Of a stretch of DNA of 64,000 nt, positions 33,404 to 45,568 are shown in pieces. The number at the start of each line of letters is the position of its first letter. Within the stretch, counting starts at the first letter, position 1. A program made the translations under genes and the position numbers. The notes beneath the pieces were generated by a model that ran no database searches, was not told the origin of the DNA, and saw only the letters and a program-made list of their open reading frames with translations. The DNA comes from Magnaporthiopsis rhizophila (taxonomy: Eukaryota; Ascomycota; Sordariomycetes; Magnaporthales; Magnaporthaceae), in assembly GCA_003049465.1 (NCBI GenBank), contig PYSS01000019.1, positions 1 to 64,000 of the forward strand. The letters run 5' to 3'.

Positions 33404-34409
33404 GCGAGTGTGCTGTCAGCTCATGTTGATGTTACATATTATGAGACATGTTAATGTGCCATGCTCTGCTGCCATTTGTTTTCATGTAGGAAGCGAATAA
33501 AGACAATGTGCACAATTTTAGGAAGTATTGTACCCACATCCGCCTGTTGACCTCGGTGCGAATATGCAAAATGAACAATCTCGGTCGAGCAAAGTTCTGG
33601 CGCATGGGATACCCTGATCACCAGTCACCAGGTCCCTGTCCCCAATAACCCAGCTCTCCCAATAAGACCAACCGACACTCTCATCCTGTTGTAAGTCGAG
33701 TCATGAAAAACGCGGGGAGTCGAGCCGAACCCAACCCAAATCCCTGTTTCGCCAGGAGCATTGTTCCAAGGGATCGGCCCGCGCACGAGCCAGGAACTCC
33801 CTTACGTCCCATGAGATTGGCGATCCCCAGCCAGGGTTTACACAAAGCTTCCAGGCTCGTCCGGAACGAAATCCAAGACCGGGGGAGCCTGAAGGCCCCA
33901 TCTCTACCGATTCCGTTGGCACTGGCCAGGCGCTGCCGAGACCGAGCCAGCAGGCAGCCTGCAACAAGCCCCTGCTGGTGAGATATGTTCCTTCTAACAA
34001 GCAAACTGTTCTGTGTACATACTTGAAGGCGCCGTGTGATTCTCCGTCATCTCGACAATTATTGACTACACCCCTACCAATTCAGTAAAACACAAATACA
34101 GTACCAAGATTTGGTGGTTGTGAGCCCATGTCTTCATTCTCATCTACAAGAACTTTGAAAGTCCGGTTTCAAGGGGAACCGAAAACAACATGCTTGTTTC
34201 CGCAGCGTGGCTATGCGCCGTCGCGACCGAGCAGGAGCCTCAATTTCGCAATTCGGCGCTAAACCCCAATTATAAGAGACCACTCCCCTTACTGACAACT
34301 AGATACTACAGGTACAAGGCTGGGATTGTCCGAGACACTGCTGACTATCTCGGTGCCTACATATGAAATGACTGTCGCTGCCATCTGCAAGGTTCGTGCG
34401 GTCACAGGC
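33404..34409. other. Intergenic 1 kb, no gene seen
   Basis: This is the space between the ends of the FAD oxidase (+) and VTA1 (-), so it contains two 3' flanks. Frames of about 100 codons at 33681-34004 are open on both strands and lack motifs. Confidence 0.5.
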
Positions 34410-35939
34410 TCACGTGGCGCCCAGTGTCTCTAGCGCGTTGCGCAGCTCCTTGACTGCTGTGGGGACATCCTCAAAGTTCAAAGCCGAGATTGCCCACCTG
34501 GCGTGCTTCTGGGCTTTTGTTATAGCGAGATCATCCGTTATGTAGCCCGAGGGCGGCGGCGCTGCGGCTGTTGCAGCGGCTGGAGCGACAACTGGGGCAA
34601 TTACCGGCGGTGGAGGGTTTTGCCGTACCATCTGCGGCACGATAGGCGGGGCGGCCGCGGGTGGTGGAATGACGGGTCTGGCAAGTGTGGGATTCGGAGA
34701 CATGTCCATGTAGTTGGACGGGGGAGGGCTAATGGGAGGCGGAGCCACGGCGGGGGTTGCTTCCGAGCTGGGCGCAAAGGTCGGAGGGCCGGTGACAGGG
34801 GCTGACGGCGGCGGGAAGGGCGCATTCGCAGACGGTGGCGGGCTTGGCGTCCACGCCTGGGGCAAGTCCGAGGGGGCAGAGGGAGCGAGGGGCGGTGATA
34901 TTGGTGACGGCATGGCAGGCGGTGCGGCCCCTTGCGGATCGAAGTATTCGGGCTGCTGCTGACCTGCTTGCGAAGTGTAGAAGTTGGAGGCGCTGGAAGA
35001 CTCGGGGGGAGCATCGGGTAGCGTCATGTCTTCGCGAGCGAGAGGGGACGGGACCGCCTCTGTTGTGTCGGGTACAGAGACTACGGCCGAATTCCTCTTC
35101 GATCCCGAGTCGGCGACTTCCTCAACCGACACCGGTCGTGGCCTTGACGAGGCGTCTGTAGGAGCTTGAGCATCTGGATCGGCGGGTGTCTCGGTAGCCT
35201 CCTCCTCCGCGGGTTGCTCGGGCCTCGGGTTCGACTCGTTCGGATCGGTCCCCTCTTTGATTGCCTTCAAGATCCTGACAGCGCTCCATTTTGCGTATTT
35301 GATTTTCTGTCGCGTCTCAGGGTCTGCCGGACCCCAGATGTTCATTAGGTTGAGGAAGGTTGCGGCAGCGTCGAACGTATTGGCCGTGTTTCTGCGTCCA
35401 AGTCAGAGGGATGGAGTGGTATGGCAGAGTGGCCGTAGACTTGGGAACTAACGCTGTGACTCTGTTTGCCATAACGACTTTCTGTGCCCTATCCAGCGTC
35501 TCTTGCGCAAACTGCTGGATGTATGCCCTGCCGGCGTCGTCGTCTGTAACGGTCTCCTCGTTGGCTTGCTCTGCTTTGGCCTATATGCAACGGGAGCGTC
35601 AGCAATGTCCGCGCCCGCATTTCTCGAGATTCACTCGCTTGGCCTTCGCCATGTCACCTTACCTGTTCCAGCTTGTCCATCAGCGCCATTGTGTATGTCA
35701 TGATCTCCGAATCCGCTGTATGAAGGCCCTGCGCGAGTATCTGATTGACGACCCAGTAGTCGCCTGTCGCATAGCGTTAGACATGGCGATCGCGATCGGG
35801 TATCGCGCTCGTGAGCAAGGGAGTACCAACACCAGTATGCGACTATGGGCTTGTGAGCGCGGAGCTGGTTACACCGGGTGGCGCATTTGTAGAGGTTGAG
35901 GTCCGCCTGCTTGAGGGCGGGCGGGGGATCCAGCGCCAT
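34410..35939 (-). CDS. VTA1: Vta1/LIP5 homologue, ESCRT-III/Vps4 cofactor
   Basis: Four exons (35939-35831, 35763-35663, 35580-35453, 35391-34410) encode 439 residues, with consistent phases across three short GT-AG introns. The N-terminal Vta1 domain reads LYKCATRCNQL, KPIVAYWCDYWVVNQILAQG, IMTYTMALMDKLEQ and LNLMNIWGP. A long Pro/Ser-rich linker (residues about 170-385) follows. The conserved C-terminal helix pair reads AQKHARWAISALNFEDVPTA and VKELRNALETLGA. Vta1 binds Vps4 through this C-terminus and stimulates ESCRT-III disassembly during multivesicular-body formation. The three small N-terminal exons were joined by frame and motif continuity. Confidence 0.93.
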
Positions 35940-36616
35940 TGTTGCGGTGGACGATGGACGATGGCGGCTGTCTGGGACGCTGAATGATGGATGAAGGACG
36001 ACGGCGACGCCTATATTGTAAGTGAGAAACTCTTGTATCTGGCGGGAGAGTTTGAGCTCTGGTTCCAGGTGGTTTCTGGTGAGTGGTGGTGAGGTTGCCA
36101 CGCTTTGAAGTTGGCTCTATTCATCGATTACAGGGCGGAGGCTGATGACGAACAGGCAGGCATGCGTGGTCTCTGCGTGAGCTCGTGCCACAGGTGGCTG
36201 AAGCTAGGCACCAACCTGCTACTACTGACCGTTCGATGCCGAGGCTCGTGCTGCAGCTTTACCCGCCTCACCCCGGAGGATGATGAAATGGCCCCACCCG
36301 GATCATAAGGCGAAGCAATCACGATGCACCGAAGCTGAGGTGCCCGGACCCCTGCTTCGTTTTCCGCGATCTTCCACGCTGGCCTTTTTCCGAATTGAGC
36401 CTTGAGGCCAAGAAGACAACAATGCGGCTTTGAAACCCGCCAATTGCAGCCTATATGAGCCTCTGCTCTCCTAGGTAGTTCTCGATGAGCATTGCCCTTC
36501 CTTTTCCAATCTTTTTCTCCCATCCGTTCGGTTGCGCCCTCCTCCGCCAAAGTTGTCGCATTCTCCTTGTCTGACGTAGTAGGCAGACTCGCGCTGAAAC
36601 TTTGGGTGCAAGGAAG
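35940..36616. other. Divergent promoter region of VTA1 and the PDI gene
   Basis: The two genes start head to head here, 677 bases apart. No stable frame with a motif is present. CT-rich stretches near 36480-36590 precede the PDI start. Confidence 0.5.
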
Positions 36617-38130
36617 ATGCGTCACCCCACTCTCTGCGCCTATGCCGCCGCCCTGCTGGCCGCCCTCCCCGGCGCGCAGGCTGGCATGTACCCCAAGAGC
36701 TCCGCCGTCCTCCAGGTTGATGGCAAGACTTACCATGACTTGATCGCAAAGTCCAACCAAACGACTGTACGTCCCATCCTTAGAACTAAAGACTAGAGTT
36801 GTACCAGCTAGTTACTTACACCCGGTCGCCTTCGTAGATACTCGAGTTCTACGCGCCATGGTGCGGGCACTGCCAAAACCTCAAGCCAGCTTACGAAAAG
36901 GCCGCCAAGAACCTCGAAGGCCTGGCCAAGGTGGCGGCCATTGACTGCGACGATGACAGCAACAAACCGTTCTGCAGCACCATGGGCATCCAGGGCTTCC
37001 CGACCTTGAAGATTATTCGCCCTGGCAAGAAGGCGGGCGAGCCGGCGGTCGAGCCCTACAATGGACCCCGCAGCGCTGCCGGGATCGTTGACGCTGTTGT
37101 GGAGCGGATCAACAACCACGTCAAGAGGGTGACCGACAAGGACCTGGATGACTTTTTAGGCAAGACCGAGGGCCCCAAGGCCATCCTGTTCACGGACAAG
37201 GGCACCACCAGCGCACTGCTCAAGGCCGTCGCCATCGACTTTCTCGATGCCATTCCCGTGGCCCAAATTAGGAACAAGGAGACCAAGGCTGTCGAGAAGT
37301 TTGGGATCGACAAGTTCCCCACGCTTGTTTTGATCCCTGGAGATGGAAAGGACCCAATCAAGTACGACGGCCCAAACAAGAAGCCGGACATGGTCAAGTT
37401 CCTGTCCCAAGCCGCTGCTCCGAACCCCGACCCAGCACCATCGAGCGGAAAGAAGGCGGGACAGAAGACGGGCAAGGACAAGAAGGAGAAGGCCAGCAAG
37501 GAGAAGGCCGAGCCCGAGAAGAAGGCTTCGGCGGACGCTGGCTCGGAGACGGTCAAGGCACCCGTCATTATCGAGGCTGCGCCGCCGGTGCCGACTATCC
37601 ACAATGCCGAGAAGCTGGGCAAGGAGTGTCTGAGCCAGAAGCCGCACACGTGCGTGCTCGCTTTCGTGCCCAGCGCGGACGACAAGAGCGATGATGCCAA
37701 TGCGGCGCTCACGGCGCTCGCTGATCTAGCTTTCAAGTATGCCCAGGGCAAGCGCAATTTGTTCCCCTTCTTCGCCGTCCCGTCCGCCTCCAACCCGGGA
37801 GCGCAGGCTGTCGTCAAGGCGCTGGAGCTCACCAAGCCCGTCGAACTGGTCGCCATCAATGCGCGCAGGGGCTGGTGGAGGCACTACCAAGGCGCCGACT
37901 TTGCGCCACACAGCGTTGAGGCCTGGATTGACTCTATGCGTCTGGGCGAAGGTACCAAGAACAAGCTGCCTGAGGATCTGGTCGCCGCTACTGTACCTAA
38001 GACCGAGGCCACGCCGCCTGACGCAGGGGAGTCAAGCCCATCGTCAGACACCAAGGCGACCGACCCGATCCCCGACGCCGAGACCAAGAAGCCCTCGGAG
38101 ACGCCCAGCGACGTGCACGATGAGCTGTAA
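36617..38130 (+). CDS. ER protein disulfide isomerase family (Mpd1-like), HDEL-terminated
   Basis: Two exons (36617-36766, 36838-38130) encode 480 residues. The 71-base intron has GTACGT and TCGTAG borders. Residues 1-22 form a signal peptide. ILEFYAPWCGHCQNL is a thioredoxin active site with Cys59 and Cys62. GIQGFPTLKI carries the cis-Pro. A second, redox-inactive thioredoxin-like fold follows (about 165-265, GIDKFPTLVLIP). Residues 270-320 are a Lys/Glu-rich segment, and the last third is less conserved. The chain ends VHDEL, the ER-retrieval signal. It should form or reshuffle disulfides in secreted proteins. One active CGHC site plus HDEL fits the Mpd1 type better than classic PDI1, which has two. 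Confidence 0.9.
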
Positions 38131-38430
38131 ATGACTCTGCTTGTCGGTGTCCTCGCTTTTGTAATGTTAGTTGTTTCTCAGCCGAGAGAGAAGGAAGCAA
38201 GATGTGAAAATAGGCTCTGAAGATTGAACAAAAGGTTGATGTTGATCAGCCAAGGAGGGTAGTTGTCGTACCTTGATGACGTGATGAACGCTGAGGTATA
38301 TCGAATCATCATTATATCCGACAAGACCAAGAAGCCCTCGGTGCCCACATGGCTTATGGGCGGGCGAATTGGATTGTAATTCCCCGGCTGGTTATCTCTA
38401 GAAACGATGCCTTTTTTCCCCCACCTCAGA

Positions 38431-38990
38431 TCATGAGTCGATCTCCATTCCTAGCGTGTCGGCCCTCTCGATGGCACCCTCGCGGATCATGCGCCTGCCC
38501 CTCTCTCTGACGACGCGGTCCAGAATCGTCCTCATTTGCTTGCAGCCGTCAACGGCGACGGCGAGCATGCCCTCGAGACGGCTGGCCTGGACGCGGCTCT
38601 CGCAGTTGAGCACGACGACGCGGTCGGAGCTGCCGAGGGTCGCGACCGTCAGGCCGGGCAGCTCCGTCTCCTCCTGGTGGTTGAGGTCCAGAAGCGGGTC
38701 GGCCGAGTCGTCGCCGGCGGCGTAGGAGGATGTCGACCCGGCGGTGCAGGCGGCCACGTAGTCGGCCATGGGGATGCCGGCGTCCACGGCGGCCAGCGAG
38801 GCGGCGTTGATGAGCGCGGCCAGCAGCGAGCCGTCCTGCGAGAGCACGTGCAGCGAGAAGGTGATTGTGCTGTGCGGGAAGAGGTGCGTGTGCAGGGTCG
38901 ACGAGAGGGCTCGCGAGAGGGTCGCTTGGAGCTCTTGTATGCGCCTGTTGTTGTGTCAGAGAAAATAAAGCTAGCGAGGACAAAAAGGGC

Positions 38991-39036
<46 letters not shown>

Positions 39037-39394
39037 CTTACTTGTCGCTCCGCGCGCGCCGTTTCCGGTCAACGGAGCTGAATCCCGCGACAAAGATGCT
39101 AACCACGACCTCAGCGTCCTTAGACTGCCCACCGCCACCACCGCCACCTCCTCCTCCTCCACCACCGCCCGAACCCGTCGCGGTCACGTTGCCCGCCATG
39201 CGGCGCTGGCCTGGGGTCGGCTCGCTTGGGCCGGTGACGACGCACATGACCTTTGTGTTGCCCATCTCGAGGTAGCTGGAGCCGTCGGCGGCGGCCTGGG
39301 TCCGTATCTGGGCGTGGCACCGGCGCAGCTCGTTCCACCGCCTGCCGTCGATGCGCAGCAGCGCGAGAGAGTATGCTGATGTGTCTAGCGGCAT
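38431..39394 (-). CDS. RRP41: Exosome core subunit Rrp41/Ski6 (RNase PH family)
   Basis: Two exons (39394-39042, 38944-38431) encode 288 residues. The 97-base intron (GTAAGT...CAACAG) contains an 11-copy CAGG repeat. The N-terminus reads LLRIDGRRWNELR, then YLEMGNTKVMCVVTGPSEP, the RNase PH signature of Rrp41. Later parts include SITFSLHVL-type strands, SLLAALINAASLAAVDAGIP and the C-terminal helix. In the eukaryotic exosome ring this subunit is catalytically inert and holds the RNA channel with Rrp45. It acts in the nucleus and cytoplasm in RNA processing and decay. Unusual is a run of 14 Gly (about residues 75-88) between the TATGS segment and QSKDAEVVV, an insertion absent from typical Rrp41. 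Confidence 0.92.
38992..39035. repeat. (CAGG)11 microsatellite in the RRP41 intron
   Basis: Eleven uninterrupted CAGG units lie inside the intron and end only six bases short of the GTAAGT donor (plus-strand view: CAGG units then ACTTAC). Slippage here would change intron length next to a splice site. Confidence 0.9.
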
Positions 39395-40299
39395 GGTTTT
39401 GTCGGGTTTCTCCTACGCTTGAGGGGGTGAGGTGGTGTAATCGCAAAACTGACGGATACTGACTAGATGGGTTGGTTTGCGGTTTTGGGGATGTCATGGG
39501 TGGTGGGGCCGTCTTTTTTTTTGGCGGTCGGGCGTGGCAGAATTCTGCCCCTGTCTCGTGGTGGCCATTCACGCGCTCCTCTGCTACGGGTCTCCCAACA
39601 CCAGACCACTTGGGAGCACCTAGTGACTGTTACGAGCCCCGGCAGGTGTGTAACCATTCACTGCGTAAGCGTACACTCGGGCAGCAGTTAACTAGGTTGA
39701 GATGAGCCCGGCGGACCGGGTTTTCCAACGACACCATCCGTGTTGTCGTCTTGGTGAACCCTCAACATCCATTCACGTCCTCTCCAGATCTATGACCCCT
39801 CGTCCCGTATTCCTTGGTTTGGTCGCTGAGTACCGACGTACAGCTAGGAGGTCTTCATGTTCACACCAATGACTACCGAGGCTCAATACAATGGCACGGA
39901 GTAATTCCGACCTAATTAGTTGGGATTTCCTGTCACTGGCTTGTGGTTTGCCAGTTTGCCGTGCTTGCTTCACTTGCTAAACACCTATTCTGTACCTCGC
40001 CTCGAGTGACTCGGTGATTTTACAGGAGCTTGTGGCAGGATGCTTGTGAATAGACCATGAGGAGTGAAACAAGGGCTCGTCACCTAGTGCGACGGTTGTT
40101 GGTTACCTTTTTAAATCCATAATAAGAGCACCCAAAGGTATCGCTCATTGCTTCTCCGAGATGTACTTAAGCCAGCCCTTCCTCCCGCCAGGACCACGGT
40201 ACATCTTGCCCCAGTGGACATTACACGGACGAGCTGCCCGGTCCCCGAAGACAGTGCACTACCAGCCTCGGGTCACAAAAACACATCCTATCGCTCGGA
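39395..40299. other. Divergent intergenic region, no gene seen
   Basis: It lies between the starts of RRP41 (-) and the NTF2-like gene (+). Short open frames without motifs. A plus-strand frame at 40148-40375 overlaps the next gene in another phase and is a shadow. Confidence 0.5.
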
Positions 40300-40861
40300 A
40301 TGGCGTCACGCCGCAGGTCCTTCCAGGCCCCCGAGGGCCCTCCTCCTCATGCCATCCAGCTGGTCCATGAAATGATCCAAGCCTACAACTGTTATGACCC
40401 GTGGAGCCCCGGGGAGCAGGATATCCTGAACTACCGCAGTGCCGACTGCCTGCATGAGTTCATCCCTAGTAAGCTGGTGACCCTTGTATCATTCTTCCCC
40501 CTTGGCTTTAGCAAGCAGAAACCTGTCTTCCAGCTGCCTAATCACCTTACTGCCAGCCATCTGCGGAAATACTGGACTTTCAAACCTAGAATACGTCGAA
40601 TACTACAGTGCCTTCCGGCAGAGGCTTCAACGCCACGGGTTGCATAACTTCGACATGCAAATCGACGAGATTTTCGCGTCTCTGGAACATGACCGCATTG
40701 CGGTTACGACACTGAGCACCGCTCAGTACGCATCGGGGGCCTACGAGATGATTCCTTGCCTATTCGTTCTCCATTATAACGCAGACTCCACAAAGATCAC
40801 TCGCATCAACGAGTATGTCGGCGCGTTCTTGAAGCCTTTCATCGAGGCTACCTTGCCTTAA
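40300..40861 (+). CDS. Small NTF2/SnoaL-like protein
   Basis: Two exons (40300-40468, 40590-40861) encode 146 residues. The intron starts GTAAGC and ends ACCTAG, joining EFIP to KYVEYYSAFRQRLQ in frame. The chain begins MASRRRSFQAPEG. It contains HAIQLVHEMIQAYNCYDPWS, ILNYRSADCLHEFIP, YSAFRQRLQRHGLHNF and the strand-like ITRINEYVGAFLKPF. Helix-then-sheet order, length and the closing INEYVG phrase match the NTF2-like superfamily (SnoaL or ketosteroid-isomerase type). Members can be small enzymes, ligand binders or scaffolds. No clear catalytic dyad was identified, so the role is open. Confidence 0.7.
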
Positions 40862-41087
40862 CCGGCCTGGCGTAGGCCCTAGGAATGGGCACCATGCACC
40901 CTGCGGGGGCGACGATGCTTTTATGGCAGGAACAGGGTTACCGCATAAAGGACGACTCATGGCGGCGTACAAGCTGGGGGCTTCCCGGCTGGGGAGGTGA
41001 CGAAGGTGTTTGCGGGATGCGGAACTGGGACAGTACTCTGATATCTATTGGACGTGTTTTCGCCCAGCACAAAGGATCGCAGCCAGC

Positions 41088-43203
41088 CTAGAGACCATTG
41101 CTGGCGCATGTGAAAGCAGTCCCCACGGTCCCCATATGGAACGAATCGATGATGCTCTGCACCGTCGCATACGTGCCCACCGTGAGAAAGAAAACGCCGA
41201 CGAGTATGATGAAGACGTTCAACAGGAAGAGGGCATATCCAGTCAACGATCTGTCCTTTATCGGCGTCACCTTTCCATCTACTGACCGCATGCGAAAGTA
41301 CGCGACGCCCCAGAAGATGAAGCCAAAGAAGCTGTCAAAAAGCGACGACATGAGAGAAAGGACTATGTCAGGATGACCATGACGAGTATTAGCGTTTTGC
41401 GGCTTGGAATCTGGTATTATTTGCACCGCCGCAATTGAAGAGTGAAAGGACTGGGGATAAGTACTTACGATCCGAGAAGAAAGGGATAACCTCAGCAATG
41501 ATGAATGCAAGAAGCCAAGTTGCGCCTATGTGAACATTCATCAGTCTCGGCATGCTCTTGACGATCCGGTTTAAGAAGGCTCGGGATGGTAAGCTTACCT
41601 AAGATGCCTGCCCAAGAGGCCCATCCAACAACAGTGTGCTCGTTCTTGTGCCGCGAGTTCTCGAAAACACGGAAGAAGATGAACCGTGCCGAGACGGAAG
41701 CGTAAAGAACACCGAGGAACACGATGGTGGGCACCATGAATGAGAAGGCGACCTTCTTGTAAACATTGTGGAGCTGGCCAAAGGCGGGCGCCGTCATGTA
41801 TTGGTTCCCGGTGTAAGCGTAGACGACGCTGCCGACAATGCTGAAAACAAAGATTTCAGCAATGGTGCAAGCCCACAGCGCCTTAGGGAAGTCTTTTGGG
41901 TCCTTCATCTCCGCGATGAAGCTGGGCAGGGTGATTTGGCCAATGAACGTATAGCTGATGTTCAGAAAAGCGCTCATGCCCGCGGCGAACGTGGTGCTGG
42001 CGACGGGGAAAGCCGTGACGATGGGCTCTCCGGCAATCTTGGGGGCCCCGGTCGGGGTAGTGTAGGGCGGCCGAGGGTCGTAGCCGGCAGGGAGCTTCTG
42101 GACGCCTGCGAAAATGGCTGCGAGCAGGACGGAGATGAAGGTGAAGACTGCGGACGCGGTGCCCAGCTTGGACAGCATATTGAAGGTCCTGGGAAGGGAT
42201 GACAGCCAGCAAACAATGGCGATGATGATTCCATAGCTGACGGTCCGGCACATGACTGTGTCATCAGTTGCGGTCATGGTGTTAAGATATTTGGCACCGA
42301 CCAAGACGTGTAGCCCCTGGATAAACTGTGGTGCAAGGGAAAGGAGCAGCGTCAGTTGGTTGGAAGACTCAAGATCTGGCCACTACTGACGGCGAAAAGG
42401 TGCATACCGTGTTGTTGAGGAGGAACATAACGGCGGTCGCATACCACGCCCACTTCTTCCCCCAGAAGAGCATCTGCCCAATATCGCAGATATCACGGAC
42501 CTCGGGGTGTCGGAGGCAGAATTCCCAGAGGACCAAGGACCTGTACTAGAAATCAGCTTCGTTCCCTCACAAGAGCGCTCACGAGCAGGGACGCCGGCAG
42601 ACTCACGTGTAGAGGACAACAAGAGCAACAAGCACGGTGAGTATCAGGCTGGGCGTCACGGGATTAGCTGATGCGCATCTGTAGGCCGACTGGGGCTGAG
42701 GAAATCATATCATGATATTGCCAAACGTGTAGACGGAGAGCGGGATCTCTGATAACGTACCCAGGAACGAGACCAAGCACGCTATAAGACCACGGGAAGC
42801 TCATGATAGCTAGGCAAATGTACTCGGAGAACAGCAGCGCTGCAGTCTACATCGGGAGTTTAGCATATGCACAACTCCCAAAGCCCTTGAAACGACTGGC
42901 AACCTCTAGCAAAGGCAAAAGATAAGAGCATACCTTTTGCCAGCTGCAGGTTCGGTACTGGATAGCGGCATTGGCCTCGAGAGCCCGCTGCTTGTCCAGA
43001 ATGGCGGCGCTATTTTCATTGTCGGAATCGGCAACGGAGGTGACCACCACAGGGCTGATGCGAGGCCCAATCTTCACCCCGGGGCCTCCGAACCACTGAC
43101 GAAAGTCTCTCAAGGGGGACTCGAAAGCAGTGCCGGCGGAGAAGTCGGTCCCCTCGTGTACGGCCTTGTCGCCCACCAGTTTTGGATCATCATTGGTGGC
43201 CAT
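41088..43203 (-). CDS. Amino-acid transporter, AAAP family (Aa_trans)
   Basis: Seven exons (43203-42934, 42846-42761, 42648-42607, 42540-42408, 42325-41599, 41525-41469, 41362-41088) encode 529 residues. All six introns are GT-AG and the phases agree. The N-terminal 85 residues are polar and cytosolic. The permease core starts YRTCSWQKTAALLFSEYICL, continues IMSFPWSYSVLGLVPG and LVLWEFCLRHPEV, then about eleven TM helices, including AFLNISYTFIGQITLPSFIA and MVPTIVFLGVLYASVSARFI. This is the layout of fungal proton-coupled neutral amino-acid permeases of the AAAP superfamily (N. crassa Mtr type). It probably sits in the plasma membrane. Substrate cannot be read from sequence. Exons 3 (42 bases) and 6 (57 bases) are very small. 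Confidence 0.88.
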
Positions 43204-44425
43204 CGTGAAGGAGGCGGCTTTGCGCACGCTTCGATATTACAGCGCCTGGAGCTGCCAATCTGTCACCGATTCAGGGCACACGGGGTTGTCCCTGGATGTG
43301 TGAGAAAGCGACTGTGTTTGGGTGATGCAAAGAGCCAAGGATAGGCGCGGAATCATTTGTGCATGTTATAAAAGCTGCGCGGGAGGTGTCACTTGCGCCG
43401 TTTACCAGGGAATCGGAGCAGGATCTCCTAGATTTGCATGGCGAAAGGTCTGGGAGATGATCCCAATGCCAATCCGGATGCCGTATCCGACCAGCACCAC
43501 CTCTGGGAATCCCACGCTGCACGGAACAGGGCCGATTGCGACATATTGCCCCCCAACACCGTCATCATAGCCACTGGCTCCTCCTCTGGTGCAACCATGG
43601 GATGGGGTCAGTCCTGCAGCTAGGGAGGCTCGAGGGACTCAGTCTCACCTCAGGAAACAGCGGGGAGCGCATGGTGGTCACATATAGGGAGAATACTCGA
43701 GGTTACTCGAGGCGCGAATCAGAAAACTTCATCCATCTCAGCGACTGGATGGCATCCATCAATGGATGATAGGGTCGGATCACCGGGATATGGCAACCGG
43801 GCAAGTTCCAAGCCAAGAAGGACAAGCTTTGCCCAGGCTTTCGCGCCCGAGGCCACCACAACGGCTGAGCCGCTGGGCAGGCACCGACAGCTAAATCCAA
43901 AAGTGACAACGGCCCAGGGGGCCTACGTGTAACAACGTGGCATGCAGATGTCAGGCACGGCTTGCGCGTGCGCTCGTGTGCGCTGTCTGCTCGAGTCCAC
44001 CCTGCTGGCCCTCCCAGGTGCCAGTCAATCGATGCCAAGGCAGAACTGCGCTGGCGGATTGGCGGGCCTGGTGACGTGACATCACGTGCGTTCGCGCCTC
44101 GGTCGATGCCAGCGCGACACAGCCACATGAACAGCCTCACTCACCCAACCCCCTGCATATGCCGCTGGGCTCGAGAGCGGAACCCGAAACGCAGGGCCAA
44201 GCAGGCAGCCCACCAATGCCCAGCCTCACCATGGCATTCACGCTTCCCTGATTTTTGTTGGCGCCCAGGGCGACGTGGGTCGAATGGGGATATCTTTTGT
44301 TCACCGACATAGGTAGTCCCGCGGGGGTCGCCGAGTTTGTATATAGACCCCTGGGCTTTGCTCGTGGACTTGTTTCCACGAGATCAGCCATCATCACCAA
44401 GACACCCCGCCGTCCTCATGCCGCA
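43204..44425. other. Divergent intergenic region, no gene seen
   Basis: It separates the transporter start (-) from the T5orf172 gene (+). Frames up to about 145 codons on both strands lack motifs. Sequence near 44330-44425 (TATATAGACCC at about 44338) looks like a promoter and leader of the plus-strand gene. Confidence 0.5.
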
Positions 44426-45532
44426 ATGCCTTTCATAGCCAACACCCCCGAGTCTCTGCTTGGCCGGACCGACTCCAAGAACCCCGCGACGACATGCCGC
44501 GGCATCACGTCCGGCGGCCGGCCCTGCCGACGACCCCTCACAGAGGATGCCCCCGCCGGCAGCGCCGTCCCGTCCACACCGCCCCGCCGGAGACACAAGC
44601 TGCGCGTCGACGATCCGGCCGACGAGTCCCTCTACTGCTGGCAGCACAAGGAGCAGGCGAGCATTTCGGCCCACTCTAGCCCGGGTCCACGCCTGTCGCA
44701 CACCCCCATCCTCGAGGAGCGCACCAGCATCGACACGCTCGCTGACCGCCTCGGCCTGCTCGACGTCTCCAACAAGCCCTCTAGGAAGCATCGCCCTCAC
44801 CCTTCGAACAGCCACGGCGGCCGACATTCGGTGGAGATGTCACACTATGAATCAAGACCGCAACAAAAGTCGGAAGGCGGCTTCTCGCTGTGCTTCTGCT
44901 TCAAGATTCCGATTGAGGTCGACGAAGGGCCTCCGCCCCCAGTGCGACCCAAGCCGCGTCCGATCCAGTCCACCACCCCTGCAGCGGCGACTCCAACAAG
45001 ACCGGGACAGCATCTCTCCCCGTCCTCATCGTCGCGGCCCCACCGCCCGAGCCTGTCCGGGGGTGCTCCGTCTTCGCCTTCCCCCGGCGGGAGCGGCCGC
45101 AAGCGCCACTCGTCCTCGGCGTCGACGCAGTCGCAGACGGCAGAGTACATGTCGCTGATCCTGCCGTCGACCAACCCGCAGACGGCGTCGCAGCTGCTCG
45201 CCGAGCTGGCCAAGCCCGTGTCGCAGCAGGACGACGCCGGCTACATCTACATGTTCTGGCTGACCCCGGACAAGGACGGCGCCGCGTCCCCGCCGCCCGT
45301 CGAGGCCGCGCGCTCGCTGCTGTCCCCACCCTCGTCATCGCGCCAACGCCGACCCAGCGACGTCATGGCCCCATTCGCCGGGTCTAGGTCTGGGTCTTCT
45401 TCACCCGGGAAGAACGGCAAGAAGACGATCCTCCTCAAGATCGGGCGCGCGAACAACGTGCAGCGGCGCCTCAACGAGTGGTCGCGGCAGTGCGAGTACA
45501 ACGTGTCGCTCATCCGCTACTACCCCTACGTC

Positions 45533-45568
<36 letters not shown>

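Noticed and set aside
32440..33429. 329-codon plus-strand frame inside the FAD oxidase
   Set aside because: Out-of-phase Arg/His/Gln-rich shadow of the real exon 3.
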